Of a stretch of DNA of 58,786 nucleotides, positions 9,387 to 18,417 are shown in pieces. The notes beneath the pieces are model-generated. The model did no database searches. It had not been told where the DNA came from and worked only from the letters and a program-made list of their open reading frames with translations. Numbering within the stretch: the stretch's first letter is position 1; every line of letters starts with the position of its first letter. The translations under genes were made by a program, and so were the position numbers. Source of the stretch: Micavibrio sp. (GTDB taxonomy: Bacteria > Pseudomonadota > Alphaproteobacteria > UBA9219); contig DYDA01000013.1 in the NCBI GenBank assembly GCA_020718105.1, positions 1-58,786 of the forward strand, given 5' to 3'.

Positions 9387-9401
9387 CAGTTCAAGAGTTG
9401 G
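9387..9401 (+). repeat. CAGTTCAAGAGTTGG boundary motif, copy 1
   Basis: This 15-base motif stands 12 bases before the large palindrome at 9413-9570. The same or a near-identical motif recurs at 57225-57238, inverted at 57367-57381, and at 58750-58763, each time at the edge of a palindromic element or at a gene end. Confidence 0.7.
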
Positions 9402-9412
9402 TAAGCGGAATC

Positions 9413-9570
9413 ACTAAAATCACCCTCCCCTTGCGGGAGGGTCGAAAAACGCGTGAGCGTTTTTCGGGGAGGGGTCGTTTTTCATTGTGTTTTTGACCCC
9501 TCCCCAAGATTTTTTCTCCCTACGGGATTAAAAATCTTGTGCCCTCCCGCAAGGGGAGGGCGATTTTAGT
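9413..9570. repeat. 158-bp composite palindromic intergenic element
   Basis: Outer arms ACTAAAATC...CCCTCCCC (from 9413) and GGGGAGGG.GATTTTAGT (to 9570) are inverted copies. Inside them are a hairpin with an AAAAACGCGTGAGCGTTTTT core (9445-9464), an inverted GGGGAGGGGTC / GACCCCTCCCC pair, and an AAGATTTTT...AAAAATCTT pair. The whole fills the 298-base gap between the divergent flippase and glycosyltransferase genes and contains no gene. It looks like a mobile intergenic repeat or folded RNA element; no other copy occurs in this window. Confidence 0.85.
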
Positions 9571-9630
9571 GCCAATTCTTCACCTGTTTTTGGTCTATCA
9601 CTGCAACAAGCCTTATAGGATATTTTTCAA

Positions 9631-10746
9631 GTGAAACAAACCATCATTCTTTATCTTTCGGATGCGCAAAGCGGCGGGACAGAGTGGTTTGCCCTTCGGC
9701 TGGCACGTGGCCTTCATAAAAAAGGGCTGACCCCGCGCTTCCTGATCGCTCAAAAAAAAGGCAGCCTCCTGCCCCTTCTTCAAAAAGAATTTGACGTGAC
9801 CACGCTTACCGCGACCCACTATCAGTTTTTCAACCTACTCACCACGCTTCCCGCCATGGTAAGGTTTCTGCAAGGGCAGCCCTCCCCCATCCTTATCAGC
9901 GGATTACCCTATCTTAATATCACGGCGGCCATCGCCAAGCTTTTTTGCAAGGGTTCTTTGCGCCTTATTGTGGTGGAGCATATGAGGCTTGGGCCGCCGC
10001 TTTCCCTTTCCTGCTTTCTTAAACAAGCCTGCAAGTTGGCGCTCACATGGCTGTACCAGCGCCTTGCCGATACCGTCGTTTGCGTGTCGCAAACGGTTCT
10101 GGACGATCTGCGTCGCCTTGGCGCGGCAAGCCATCGTCGCGCTACACTTATCTATAACCCCATCATTCCTTCTGATTTCGATACCTTAGTTCAACAACCC
10201 GCCGACCATCCGTGGCTCACGGACAAAACACATCCAACGCTTGTTGCCGTAGGCCGCTTATTGCCTGTCAAGGATTATCCCACGCTTTTACGCGCCTTGG
10301 CTCACGTCCGGTCAACAAAACCTGTGCGCCTTCTCATCTTAGGAGAAGGCACAGAAAGACCCGCCCTAACCGCCCTTGTGAACGAGCTTAAACTTCAAGA
10401 TTCCGTGTGTCTGGCGGGCGAGCGCGATAACGTCTTTCCGTTCTTGAAAGCCGCCGATCTTTTCGTCTTAGCCTCAACCAGCGAAGCTTTTGGCAACGTC
10501 CTCGTTGAAGCGCTGGCGTGCGAAACGCCTGTTGTTAGCACAGATTGCGGCGGACCACGAGAAATCCTGCAAGATGGCCTTTATGGCACGCTTGTCCCCG
10601 TGGGCCATCCACAAGAAATGGCTCAAGCCATCCTGACGGCTTTAGAAACGCCCCCCAATAAAGCAAAACTAAAAGAACGAGGCCTGTCTTTCTCGGTTGA
10701 GAAAGCCGTTGATGCCTATACAAACCTTTTTCAGGCCAAGGCTTGA
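9631..10746 (+). CDS. Glycosyltransferase, GT4 (GT-B fold)
   Basis: A 371-residue cytoplasmic or membrane-associated sugar transferase. The N-terminal half holds the acceptor domain (YLSDAQSGGTEWFALRLARGLHKKG). The C-terminal half holds the nucleotide-sugar domain with VGRLLPVKDYPTLLRAL, LGEGTERPAL and the EX7E element SEAFGNVLVEAL, which identify family GT4. It should add one residue of the exopolysaccharide repeat unit; the sugar cannot be told. The start is a GTG with only a weak upstream AGGATA. It is the lone plus-strand gene here and its 3' end overlaps the polymerase-like gene on the other strand by 16 bases. Confidence 0.88.
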   Translation: MKQTIILYLSDAQSGGTEWFALRLARGLHKKGLTPRFLIAQKKGSLLPLLQKEFDVTTLTATHYQFFNLLTTLPAMVRFLQGQPSPILISGLPYLNITAAIAKLFCKGSLRLIVVEHMRLGPPLSLSCFLKQACKLALTWLYQRLADTVVCVSQTVLDDLRRLGAASHRRATLIYNPIIPSDFDTLVQQPADHPWLTDKTHPTLVAVGRLLPVKDYPTLLRALAHVRSTKPVRLLILGEGTERPALTALVNELKLQDSVCLAGERDNVFPFLKAADLFVLASTSEAFGNVLVEALACETPVVSTDCGGPREILQDGLYGTLVPVGHPQEMAQAILTALETPPNKAKLKERGLSFSVEKAVDAYTNLFQAKA

Positions 10747-12125
10747 GCCGCCATACGGCGTGATTGCGCCATGGAGAACAAATAGCGGCAAGCCAGCCCC
10801 ATCGTCACCCAAATCATAGGAGAGCGCACAGTGTCACAGGGAATGCCCGCAAGTAAAACGGCAAAGCAACTGAGAATCAAAGGATAGGCGGCAAAAGGAA
10901 CGTCCCCCGTTCTTATACGATATTGAATTGTTTCCACAAGAACAGCTCGCGCCAGCCAAAGCCAAAGACCAAGCCAAAACACGATGCCGATAAGCCCCAT
11001 ATCGGCCGCAAATCGCGCATAAATCGAATAAACGGCAGGCCAAAAGCCCGTAGGGCCAAAAAGCCAATGTTGGATTTCCCAGCTATAATAGCCCCAAGCA
11101 GGCATAAACTCAGCCGCATGAAACCCAAACTGGCCAAAGCCGAGGCCATAAAGAGGGCTTACTTCAAACATCCTAAACGCCGCCGTCATCGACGCAAGCC
11201 TCGACAGATTTGAAATGTTATCGCTGGAGACAACGGCGAAAACAAGATCGTTGAAAAAATAAGCGATCACCGCAATACCAAGAGGAAAGAAAAGAACGAA
11301 AAGCCATGTGACGGGGGCCAGCATTTTTTCAGGATTGCCCAAACGATGCGCCGGAAGAAAGATAACGCGCAGCAGAATAAAAACAGCCACAAGACCCGAC
11401 ATCACAACCATACTTGTACGCGCTTCGGCCAAAACGATCATGGCGTTAAGAAGAACAAAAAGAATAGTAAAAAGAATCCTTTTCGAACCGCGCGTTGTCA
11501 TCATTGCCGCAAGGAGCCAAGGCCAAATATAACCCGCCGTGTTGGCAAAGTCTGGCGGCTCAAACGCAAAGGAACGCAAGCGCGTGTCGCCGCCCTCCAT
11601 CGCCTCAAGGCCGCTGTAGAAAGGGGCTGAAATGAGTTTAAACAGGCCGCTCATCGCACCGTTCCATTGCGCCATCATTTCGAAAAAGGAAAAGAGGGCG
11701 CACAACAAAACGCTCCACGCCAAAGGTTTCACGATCAAATCATCCCAACCGCGCTTGGCCGCCAAATGGTACGTCACAAAAGCAATGCCAAAGCCGTATA
11801 AAACGACAGCAGCGGCTGAAGTAAACTTACCAAGACCCGTTCGCCCAAGGAAATAACTATCCCTGATCGTGACAAAATTAGGCACAAAAGAAATCACAAT
11901 CACACTGAACATCAACATCATAATCAAAGGAAGACCATAAATTTTATCTCTGGGCGCAGAGCTAAACCCGCGCCGCATCGACATCAACGGAAAAAAAGAA
12001 AGCGCCAAAATCACCAAGAAAATATGAGCGGAAACTTCATGCTGAATCTCCCCCAAGAAAGAAAGCCCCGCAATAGAGGTCATAGGCAAACAAAGCAGGG
12101 CAAAGAAAAACAGTTTTTCTATCAT
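10731..12125 (-). CDS. Wzy / O-antigen ligase-like polymerase
   Basis: A 464-residue polytopic membrane protein with about eleven hydrophobic segments. It has a central LAEARTSMVVMSGL segment and a large loop containing SPLYGLGFGQFGFHAAEF, both typical of the Wzy_C superfamily. Its place at the end of the glycosyltransferase operon makes it the best candidate for the repeat-unit polymerase, leaving the protein at 144-1544 as ligase or second polymerase; that assignment is inference. Its ATG overlaps the stop of the glycoside-hydrolase gene in an ATGA quartet. Confidence 0.8.
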   Translation of the reverse strand: MIEKLFFFALLCLPMTSIAGLSFLGEIQHEVSAHIFLVILALSFFPLMSMRRGFSSAPRDKIYGLPLIMMLMFSVIVISFVPNFVTIRDSYFLGRTGLGKFTSAAAVVLYGFGIAFVTYHLAAKRGWDDLIVKPLAWSVLLCALFSFFEMMAQWNGAMSGLFKLISAPFYSGLEAMEGGDTRLRSFAFEPPDFANTAGYIWPWLLAAMMTTRGSKRILFTILFVLLNAMIVLAEARTSMVVMSGLVAVFILLRVIFLPAHRLGNPEKMLAPVTWLFVLFFPLGIAVIAYFFNDLVFAVVSSDNISNLSRLASMTAAFRMFEVSPLYGLGFGQFGFHAAEFMPAWGYYSWEIQHWLFGPTGFWPAVYSIYARFAADMGLIGIVFWLGLWLWLARAVLVETIQYRIRTGDVPFAAYPLILSCFAVLLAGIPCDTVRSPMIWVTMGLACRYLFSMAQSRRMAAQALA

Positions 12126-13414
12126 GGGGCTCTCTGAACGCGCTTAACTGTAAAGGCAGACAAATCACCATCACAATCGACGCGCTGCGGCATGGGCGTT
12201 AGCCCCCATTCTTGTCCATCTGCATCAGAAGAGCAACCACGAACGACGATTATAGAGTTAGGTTTTTCACGCGCCGTCCAAAAAACAAGAGAAGGCTTTC
12301 CGTCCACACGTTTTATTTTTAACAAGAAATCATCCTGTTGACCAAGGCTTACGCGCTCTTCGATCCGAGCCCCCTTCAAAGGGGGAAGAAACTCGCGCAA
12401 AGCGCGATAGGCCTCTTTTTCTTTGCCTTGCAACGTCAAAAGGCCAAAGTGCGCTTCGGGATCATTCTCGCCACGACGCGCATCGCGCCACTCATACCAA
12501 ATCGATACGGGCACGCCGCTGAGCGTATTCAGCAAATAGGAGCGCAAAAGGAACGCCGCCTGCTCTTCCTCACTGGTGTCCGTCAACGTAAAGCCCCACT
12601 CGGTCGCCATCACGGGCCACTTCTTTGATCCTTGAGGCGCAAAATGCCGGACAAAAGCATGAAAACGATCATAAGCCCTCAAAACCGTCTCAGGCGGTTT
12701 TTCCCCATCGCGATAAGGGTGCATGGAAAGCGCGTCAAAACATTGCGCGGCAGAGGAGCGCAACACCTCACCCAAGAAACCGGCGCGGACGAAACCCCAT
12801 TGCCCCGCCATTTCGGCCATCGCGGGGCCGATAATGTGCGCGTTTGGCGACACTTCACGCATCGCCAAGCACGCCGCTTCGGCAAGGCGGCTATAGGCTT
12901 GCGCATCGGCTTTAGGCGCCCAGAAACGATCCGAGTCTGGCTCGTTCCAGATTTCCCAGATAATATCTGGCCCATCAAAATGGGAAACTGTTTTGGCGGT
13001 ATAGCGAGCGAAAGCATCAATGGCCACGGGCGAGAACGGTGCCATCAAATACTTGTCAGTCTGATCCAGATTGCCTTCAGGTGCGTTGATAAACCCCGTA
13101 TAGTTCGGATGCCCACCGCCCAGAACGATAACGGCCTTAAGCCCATGGGCGCGAAGCCGTTTAATAAACGTCTCAAAATAGCCCCAAACAAAAGAGCCTT
13201 GTCCTTTTTCAACCTCACCCCACGGCAGCACAAAGCGAACATAGGACAACCCCGCCGCTTTGATTTTCTCTAACTCCTTATCCGTCGTACGCCCCTCTTT
13301 CACCTGAACCCCATAACCGTCACCAATGACAGGCGAGAGCCAAGCCGCTTCTGCCGCCTGCGCCAAAACAGGCAAGGCCATCGACAAAAAAAGCATAAGA
13401 GCGATAACGCGCAT
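12122..13414 (-). CDS. Secreted glycoside hydrolase, clan GH-A (GH5/GH39-like)
   Basis: A 430-residue exported protein. The signal peptide is MRVIALMLFLSMALPVLAQA. A TIM-barrel core follows with IWEIWNEPDSDRFW, whose Glu is the expected acid/base, and a later ATEWGF segment whose Glu is the expected nucleophile. This pair is diagnostic of clan GH-A. It probably trims or cleaves the polymer made by this locus, as in other exopolysaccharide clusters with a dedicated hydrolase. I choose the ATG at 13414: it has GAAGGGGA upstream, begins a proper signal peptide and shares one base with the preceding stop (TAATG). An extension to 13477 would add 21 non-hydrophobic residues. Confidence 0.85.
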   Translation of the reverse strand: MRVIALMLFLSMALPVLAQAAEAAWLSPVIGDGYGVQVKEGRTTDKELEKIKAAGLSYVRFVLPWGEVEKGQGSFVWGYFETFIKRLRAHGLKAVIVLGGGHPNYTGFINAPEGNLDQTDKYLMAPFSPVAIDAFARYTAKTVSHFDGPDIIWEIWNEPDSDRFWAPKADAQAYSRLAEAACLAMREVSPNAHIIGPAMAEMAGQWGFVRAGFLGEVLRSSAAQCFDALSMHPYRDGEKPPETVLRAYDRFHAFVRHFAPQGSKKWPVMATEWGFTLTDTSEEEQAAFLLRSYLLNTLSGVPVSIWYEWRDARRGENDPEAHFGLLTLQGKEKEAYRALREFLPPLKGARIEERVSLGQQDDFLLKIKRVDGKPSLVFWTAREKPNSIIVVRGCSSDADGQEWGLTPMPQRVDCDGDLSAFTVKRVQRAP

Positions 13415-14346
13415 TATACGTTCCCCTTCTCTTTTAACAACGCGGCGATACCGCTTTTTTCGATCACACGGGGCCACAAGAGCGGCGCAGGATCAAAAGC
13501 GCGATTATCCGCCCAGACCAAATCTTCCGGCATGGAGGCAAACATATCATGCGCCGCCCCCCACCAACACTCCAGGCCATAACGCTGGCTGGTTTGACGG
13601 GATTGAGGCTGCTCATTGCATGCAATGCGAAGACCCAACGCGGCATATTCCAAAAGTTTGGTGGGTGTTTGAAGCCTGTGCGGATGATGATTGGGAAAAT
13701 AATTGACAGCAACGCGCGCGCGCGCCAATGCCTCAAATACAGTCTGTTGATTTTGTCGTCCTTTAAAAACGATGTTCGTCTTTTCCTTATAGCGCTCTAC
13801 CAAAAAAGATTCCGGCTCACCATACAGATGAAAACTTTTGGATGCACCAAACCGCTCTAAAAAACTATCAATCATGCTTTGCGTGCGGCGTTCAGCCGAC
13901 ATCACGCCGATATAACAAAAATCGCAATCATGAGTCTCTTCCGTCTTGGCTCTATGCGTCGCAACAAACGGCGGAACGCCCATCGGAAGAAAAAGAGTTG
14001 TGACGCCATCCTCAAACCCCATCGCCTTTTCCATGGCCTCATTTTGAAAAATACGAAAGTCGGGTTTGGCGTTCGCTCTACGTTTAACCCAATCTTTAAT
14101 ACGCCAGAGCCGCCCAACCGACAAAGAACGATAGTCGTGGATCACCAGACCAGCAGGCGGCCTCTTGGGATAAAAGCCCATAATCATCCAAACGATCCCG
14201 TGCGTTAAATCACCGGCCTGCGCAAGGGAGGCAAACGGCATTTCCATCGTTTCATAAAGGCCATCAAAAAACGCGCGGTAGGCGGCAATTTCGGGATAGG
14301 CTTCCTTGCCCCCATGCACAAAAATGATTTTTGAAAAGCGGGTCAT
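13414..14346 (-). CDS. Glycosyltransferase-like protein (GT-B type)
   Basis: A 310-residue protein. The C-terminal half reads like a GT-B donor domain: CYIGVMSAERRTQSMIDSF, FKGRQNQQTVFEALARARVAVNYFP and KLLEYAALGLRIACNE, the last in the place of the usual EX7E region. The N-terminal half is less typical. It is probably a sugar transferase of the exopolysaccharide pathway related to CgeB-like or GT4-like families; donor and linkage are unknown. Its start overlaps the next upstream gene in an ATGA quartet and its stop shares a base with the hydrolase start, so it sits in a tightly coupled operon. Confidence 0.75.
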   Translation of the reverse strand: MTRFSKIIFVHGGKEAYPEIAAYRAFFDGLYETMEMPFASLAQAGDLTHGIVWMIMGFYPKRPPAGLVIHDYRSLSVGRLWRIKDWVKRRANAKPDFRIFQNEAMEKAMGFEDGVTTLFLPMGVPPFVATHRAKTEETHDCDFCYIGVMSAERRTQSMIDSFLERFGASKSFHLYGEPESFLVERYKEKTNIVFKGRQNQQTVFEALARARVAVNYFPNHHPHRLQTPTKLLEYAALGLRIACNEQPQSRQTSQRYGLECWWGAAHDMFASMPEDLVWADNRAFDPAPLLWPRVIEKSGIAALLKEKGNV

Positions 14347-15470
14347 GATTTTTGTATCCTAAGAACATCTTGATAGACAGCGCGAACGGCCTTTGTCATC
14401 GCGTCAACTGTAAAGAGCGCCCCATGACGCTTTGCCGCTGCGCTCATGTCTTGCCGCGCATCCTGCGGCAACGCAACGAAAGCCTTTAAGGCTTGAGCTA
14501 AAGACGCGGCAGTAAAAGCATCAGCAACAAAACCCGTTTGACCAGAAAGCACAGACTCATGCGTGCCGCCAACGGGCGTGCTGACGATGGGAACGCCCAC
14601 TTGCAGAGCCTCTAAAAACACCAACGAAAGCCCTTCATAATCGCTGCTGCACAGCAAAACATCAAACGCGGAAATCAAAGGCTGCGCTTCATGATTTTTG
14701 AAAAAAATCACTTTGTCTTTTATCCCTGCGTGCCCAATCGTCTCTTCAACCTGCGGCAACAAAGGCCCGCTCCCAATCAACGTAAGGCGCAAAGCGGGCT
14801 GCATCCGGCTTACCAACGCAAACGCCTCGATAAGACGCATGGGATTCTTTTGCTCCACAAGCCGTCCGACAAAGCCAACCACAAAAACGGAATCATCCAG
14901 CCCCATGGCCTGCCGCGCAACCTCGCGCGTGGCAACAGAATCAAAAGCGATTCCGTTAGGCACAACACGGATTTTATCCGGCACAATCCCCAAAACCTTC
15001 ACCGCATGTTGTTTCTCATCGGCCGAGACTGCCATAATTGCAGCGCCAAAAGGGCTAAGCGCCCACTCGATAAGACCATACAAACGCGAAGCATGGGGTG
15101 ACATCGTCACAAAAGCATGAGGCGTATAAACGACTTTAAGGCGCGGCAAAAACAGCCCCACCAATCGCGCAAGCGCTCCAGCTTTTGAGCTATGCGCATG
15201 AAGGATATCAAAAGGGCCTTCGTTCTTTAAAAGCCGATAAAGGCGAAAAAGAGAAACAATATCCCGCCAGCCGACCGAGCGTTCCATCGGCAAGGCTTCA
15301 AAACGGACGCAAGAAAGGCTGTCCTTTTTTTTATAAAACGCCTCATCGGCGCGAAGCGGGGAATAGATAAAAGTAACATCATCACCAGCCCGCACAAGTC
15401 CCTGCGTCAAATCCAACGCCACGCGTACGCTGCCACCTGAGGCCGATTCAATAAGCTGGCATACGCGCAT
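14343..15470 (-). CDS. Glycosyltransferase, GT4 (GT-B fold)
   Basis: A 375-residue GT-B enzyme. The N-terminal Rossmann part starts MRVCQLIESASGGSVRVALDLTQGL and includes FDILHAHSSKAGALARL. The C-terminal donor-binding part shows VGFVGRLVEQKNPMRLIEAF, LIGSGPLLP and SSDYEGLSLVFLEALQVGVPIV, which contains the EX7E motif. It should act on the undecaprenyl-linked intermediate started by the WbaP-like enzyme encoded upstream. The gene begins 10 bases after the acyltransferase stop and overlaps the next gene by four bases. Confidence 0.9.
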   Translation of the reverse strand: MRVCQLIESASGGSVRVALDLTQGLVRAGDDVTFIYSPLRADEAFYKKKDSLSCVRFEALPMERSVGWRDIVSLFRLYRLLKNEGPFDILHAHSSKAGALARLVGLFLPRLKVVYTPHAFVTMSPHASRLYGLIEWALSPFGAAIMAVSADEKQHAVKVLGIVPDKIRVVPNGIAFDSVATREVARQAMGLDDSVFVVGFVGRLVEQKNPMRLIEAFALVSRMQPALRLTLIGSGPLLPQVEETIGHAGIKDKVIFFKNHEAQPLISAFDVLLCSSDYEGLSLVFLEALQVGVPIVSTPVGGTHESVLSGQTGFVADAFTAASLAQALKAFVALPQDARQDMSAAAKRHGALFTVDAMTKAVRAVYQDVLRIQKS

Positions 15471-15480
15471 GATCCGACAT

Positions 15481-16560
15481 CTACTCCTTGGCTTGCCCTC
15501 GACTTAAAACCCTTTCTTTTATCGCACGCAAACCCCTTAACAACCGATAAAGACACAAGTAACTTTTGCCTGCGATTGTTCGCGTATAAACATATTCAAA
15601 AATCTCGCGATTTTGAAACGCGAGCCGCGCTTTATAAGGCTCTTCGCCTTCCATGAAATTGCTCTCTGCATACCCATGCTCAGAAGCCCAGACAAGCCCC
15701 TCTATATTCAAATAAATCCCAGGCATAAACTGCGCCGCGCTGTAATCCCAAGCAACGGTATGGCCATAAACAACAGATTTTTCGGCCACATAAATCGTCG
15801 CGCCGACAATCTTTCCTTGATAAACCATCCAGAAAAGCAAGAGAGCCCCCTCTCGCAACGCGACTTGAATCATGGCCTGATAAAAAGAAAGCACATTGCT
15901 ATCGTGAAAAATGCCGCGTTTTCCTTTTTCCTTAACCCACGCTGTTTTTTGCTGGACAATAAAATCGATGACCTCTGGCGGCGGGTTTTCCTGCGTGCAA
16001 AAAACCGCCAGCCCATTCTTCTGTTCCTCAATGAACGTTGTCCGTTGTTTTATTTTGCGTCTGAACCCCCTAGAGTAGCGCGCCATAACAAGCGCTCGAT
16101 CTTCCCCTTGGTGTTCTTGATGATACACATGGCTTTTTTCAAACAAACCAGCAACGCGATCAAGAAACGCTTTTTCTGGCGTCCCCTCATGGATGTTCTT
16201 AATGTCGGCAAAATCAAAAGAAGGCTGGCTTAACGCCGCTTGCCATAGAAGGGGGGCATCCTCTTCGCGCTCAATCAGGAAATTGCGATAATAATAAACC
16301 TCATGTCCCAGCAAGCGCAAAACGCGCACACCGTTCTTACGCCTTATTGAAAACGGCAAAAGCCCGACAAGCCGTCCTTCGTCAAAACCGGCAACGACCA
16401 TAAGCATCGCCCCAGATGGTTTGCCGATGGTTTGCCACCACGCCATAGCCCAATCATAGCCAGTAAAGGGGGATAGCCCAAGCCGCTCCTGTAAAGCGCG
16501 CCATGAAGGGGCAATCGCATCAATCTCTTGTTCGCTTGTTAAAACCTGCTGTGTCATCAT
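15481..16560 (-). CDS. FemAB/CelD-like acyltransferase (GNAT fold)
   Basis: A 359-residue protein of the acetyltransferase group often called CelD, BcsL or FemAB-like. Visible marks are GLLPFSIRRKNGVRVLRLLG in the first half. In the second half are KGKRGIFHDSNVLSFYQAMI, IVGATIYVAEKSVVYGHTVAWDY and GYAESNFMEGEEPYKARLAF, the usual C-terminal signature. It probably adds an acyl group, or an amino acid, to the exopolysaccharide unit. Two adjacent ATGs begin the frame; no strong ribosome site is seen, in line with coupling to the phosphoglycosyltransferase gene ending 12 bases upstream. Confidence 0.82.
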   Translation of the reverse strand: MMTQQVLTSEQEIDAIAPSWRALQERLGLSPFTGYDWAMAWWQTIGKPSGAMLMVVAGFDEGRLVGLLPFSIRRKNGVRVLRLLGHEVYYYRNFLIEREEDAPLLWQAALSQPSFDFADIKNIHEGTPEKAFLDRVAGLFEKSHVYHQEHQGEDRALVMARYSRGFRRKIKQRTTFIEEQKNGLAVFCTQENPPPEVIDFIVQQKTAWVKEKGKRGIFHDSNVLSFYQAMIQVALREGALLLFWMVYQGKIVGATIYVAEKSVVYGHTVAWDYSAAQFMPGIYLNIEGLVWASEHGYAESNFMEGEEPYKARLAFQNREIFEYVYTRTIAGKSYLCLYRLLRGLRAIKERVLSRGQAKE

Positions 16561-16572
16561 GAGCGGGAACGA

Positions 16573-18150
16573 TCAGCAAGCGCCGGTTTTACGCAACACA
16601 ACAGGGATCGTTTTGCAAAAGATCGCGATATCATGCCACAAAGACCAATTGCGAACGTACCAGCAATCCATCTGAACGCGACGTTGGAAAGAAACATTGC
16701 TGCGCCCACTGACCTGCCACAGCCCCGTCAATCCGGGCCGAACGCGAGCATACTGCGCAAGACCTTCACTATAAGCCGCACGCTCCCTAAACATGATGGG
16801 GCGGGGTCCAACAAGGCTCATGTCCCCCTTCAACACATTAATCAGCTGTGGCAATTCATCGATGCTCCAACGCCGCATAAAAGAACCAATCTTTGTGACG
16901 CGGGGATCGCCATCTCTCAATTTATGATAGATTTTCCATTCCGCCGCTTGCGCCGGATTTTCATCCAAATACCTTTGCAAGATTTCATCGCCATTAAGAA
17001 CCATAGAGCGGAACTTTAAGCAGTGGAAAGCTTTGCCACCCATGCCTACACGAACATCACCGAAACAAATGCTGCCACCATCTCTTTTGACCAACGCGGC
17101 TAAAACCAAAAAGATAGGTGATAAAACCAGCAACGCAAGGCCAGAGACAATAACGTCTAAGCTACGCTTTAAAACACGCGGCAAAGGCTGTTCCAAATTA
17201 TTGACAGGGGAGAACAACATGACATCGTGGCTGAAGAAATACTGAGGTGCCATCCCCAAAACTGGCAAATGACGCAAAGGCGGAGAAACAGAAAAAGGGA
17301 TGCCTGAACGCGCAAGTTGCGCCATAGCCTCATCCGCCTGCGCCAACGCCGTTCCGTCCAGCGCAATCACAACATAGTCGGCGTTAAAGCGGTCACATAA
17401 ACGCTGCCATGAAGATTGGACCTGTTGCAACAAAAGGGATAGATTTTCAACCTGCATCACAACTTCATAACCAAGCCCAGGCTCAGAGCGAAGCGCGGCG
17501 CGCGCCTCATCGGCCATAGCGCCGCTGCCCACCAAAAGAGTGCGAACAGCCCATGCGCCCTTTTGTTGCATAATCCGCCGCGTCACAGCGCGGGCAAGAA
17601 GCAGAAGAACGCCCCCCAAAACCCAACCTAATACCAACCAAAGCCGTGAGAATTCTTGTTTGGACGCAAACTGAAAAAAGCCATCAACAACCATCGCAAA
17701 ACCAAGAGCAGAAACAATTTTCTGAGTCTCCAGCCAAAACGGCATACGCTGGCGATAGTGCCCCGTATGCCAGAACCAAACCATAACGCCCGCGACGATA
17801 GAAAAATATTGAACACCACGCATCGTTTCGACGGTATTCCATAAAAGAGGAAAGCCACGATCCAAAACAAAAACATTGGCCAGCGCAGCCATCATCCAAG
17901 CCACGGCAAACCCCAGAAGAAAGGCCCCTAAATCGCTAAGAACAAACCAGCGTAAGGCCGCCGAAGGCTGGCGCCGCGAGAGTGTGCGGATCTGTGGGAA
18001 AAAGGCCTCTACGGGCGTGGCCGCAACTTCGGCCATAATAGAGGCCAATCTTGCTTGAGCCTCCCCATAAAGAAGCGAGGCCCCGTCCGTTGTTTGGGCG
18101 GGGGTGGAAAAAGGAGAACGTATCCGTTTCAAAGCATCGCGTGGAGACAA
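16573..18150 (-). CDS. Initiating undecaprenyl-phosphate sugar phosphotransferase (WbaP-like)
   Basis: A 525-residue polytopic enzyme that loads the first sugar phosphate onto undecaprenyl phosphate. The N-terminal half has about four or five membrane helices and a CoA-binding-like soluble domain. The C-terminal catalytic part begins [18 protein letters not shown] and holds [34 protein letters not shown] and [14 protein letters not shown], all diagnostic of polyprenyl glycosylphosphotransferases. The [10 protein letters not shown] insertion favours the WbaP subgroup. The start appears to be TTG at 18150 with AAAGGAT seven bases upstream; the next ATG would remove about 38 residues. It is the first gene of the six-gene minus-strand operon down to 10731. 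Confidence 0.9.
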   Translation of the reverse strand: MSPRDALKRIRSPFSTPAQTTDGASLLYGEAQARLASIMAEVAATPVEAFFPQIRTLSRRQPSAALRWFVLSDLGAFLLGFAVAWMMAALANVFVLDRGFPLLWNTVETMRGVQYFSIVAGVMVWFWHTGHYRQRMPFWLETQKIVSALGFAMVVDGFFQFASKQEFSRLWLVLGWVLGGVLLLLARAVTRRIMQQKGAWAVRTLLVGSGAMADEARAALRSEPGLGYEVVMQVENLSLLLQQVQSSWQRLCDRFNADYVVIALDGTALAQADEAMAQLARSGIPFSVSPPLRHLPVLGMAPQYFFSHDVMLFSPVNNLEQPLPRVLKRSLDVIVSGLALLVLSPIFLVLAALVKRDGGSICFGDVRVGMGGKAFHCLKFRSMVLNGDEILQRYLDENPAQAAEWKIYHKLRDGDPRVTKIGSFMRRWSIDELPQLINVLKGDMSLVGPRPIMFRERAAYSEGLAQYARVRPGLTGLWQVSGRSNVSFQRRVQMDCWYVRNWSLWHDIAIFCKTIPVVLRKTGAC

Positions 18151-18307
18151 AGCGGTATCCTTTCTATCGTGTTCTAATCGTTCTCTATTCTTAAATAAAG
18201 AAAGAGGGTTTCCCCATTAACTTTAAGAAAGCTTCTCGTCTGTTAACCCTTTTTTTACATCTTATCAAAAAACCACCTATTTGGGTAGGAAAAATTGAGA
18301 AACAATT

Positions 18308-18321
18308 AATTTCATGAAATT
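18308..18321. promoter_or_regulatory. 14-bp perfect palindrome in the divergent intergenic region
   Basis: AATTTCATGAAATT reads the same on both strands and lies in the AT-rich 267-base gap between the divergent phosphotransferase and PIG-L genes. Its size and place would suit a dimeric repressor or activator site for the exopolysaccharide operon. The rest of the gap is AT-rich with no gene. The regulatory reading is inference. Confidence 0.35.
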
Positions 18322-18417
18322 CATTTTTACTTTCTCAACAAACAGCTTCTTTTTCCATTTCCTTTATTTGTTATTCAATTTCATATATACCTCGTTCAGC
18401 GCAAGGGTTGTAGGTTC

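Noticed and set aside
12632-13273. 213-codon plus-strand frame opposite the glycoside hydrolase
   Set aside because: It is antisense to a clear family gene and has no motif or ribosome site; the same applies to many long antisense frames in the nuo region.
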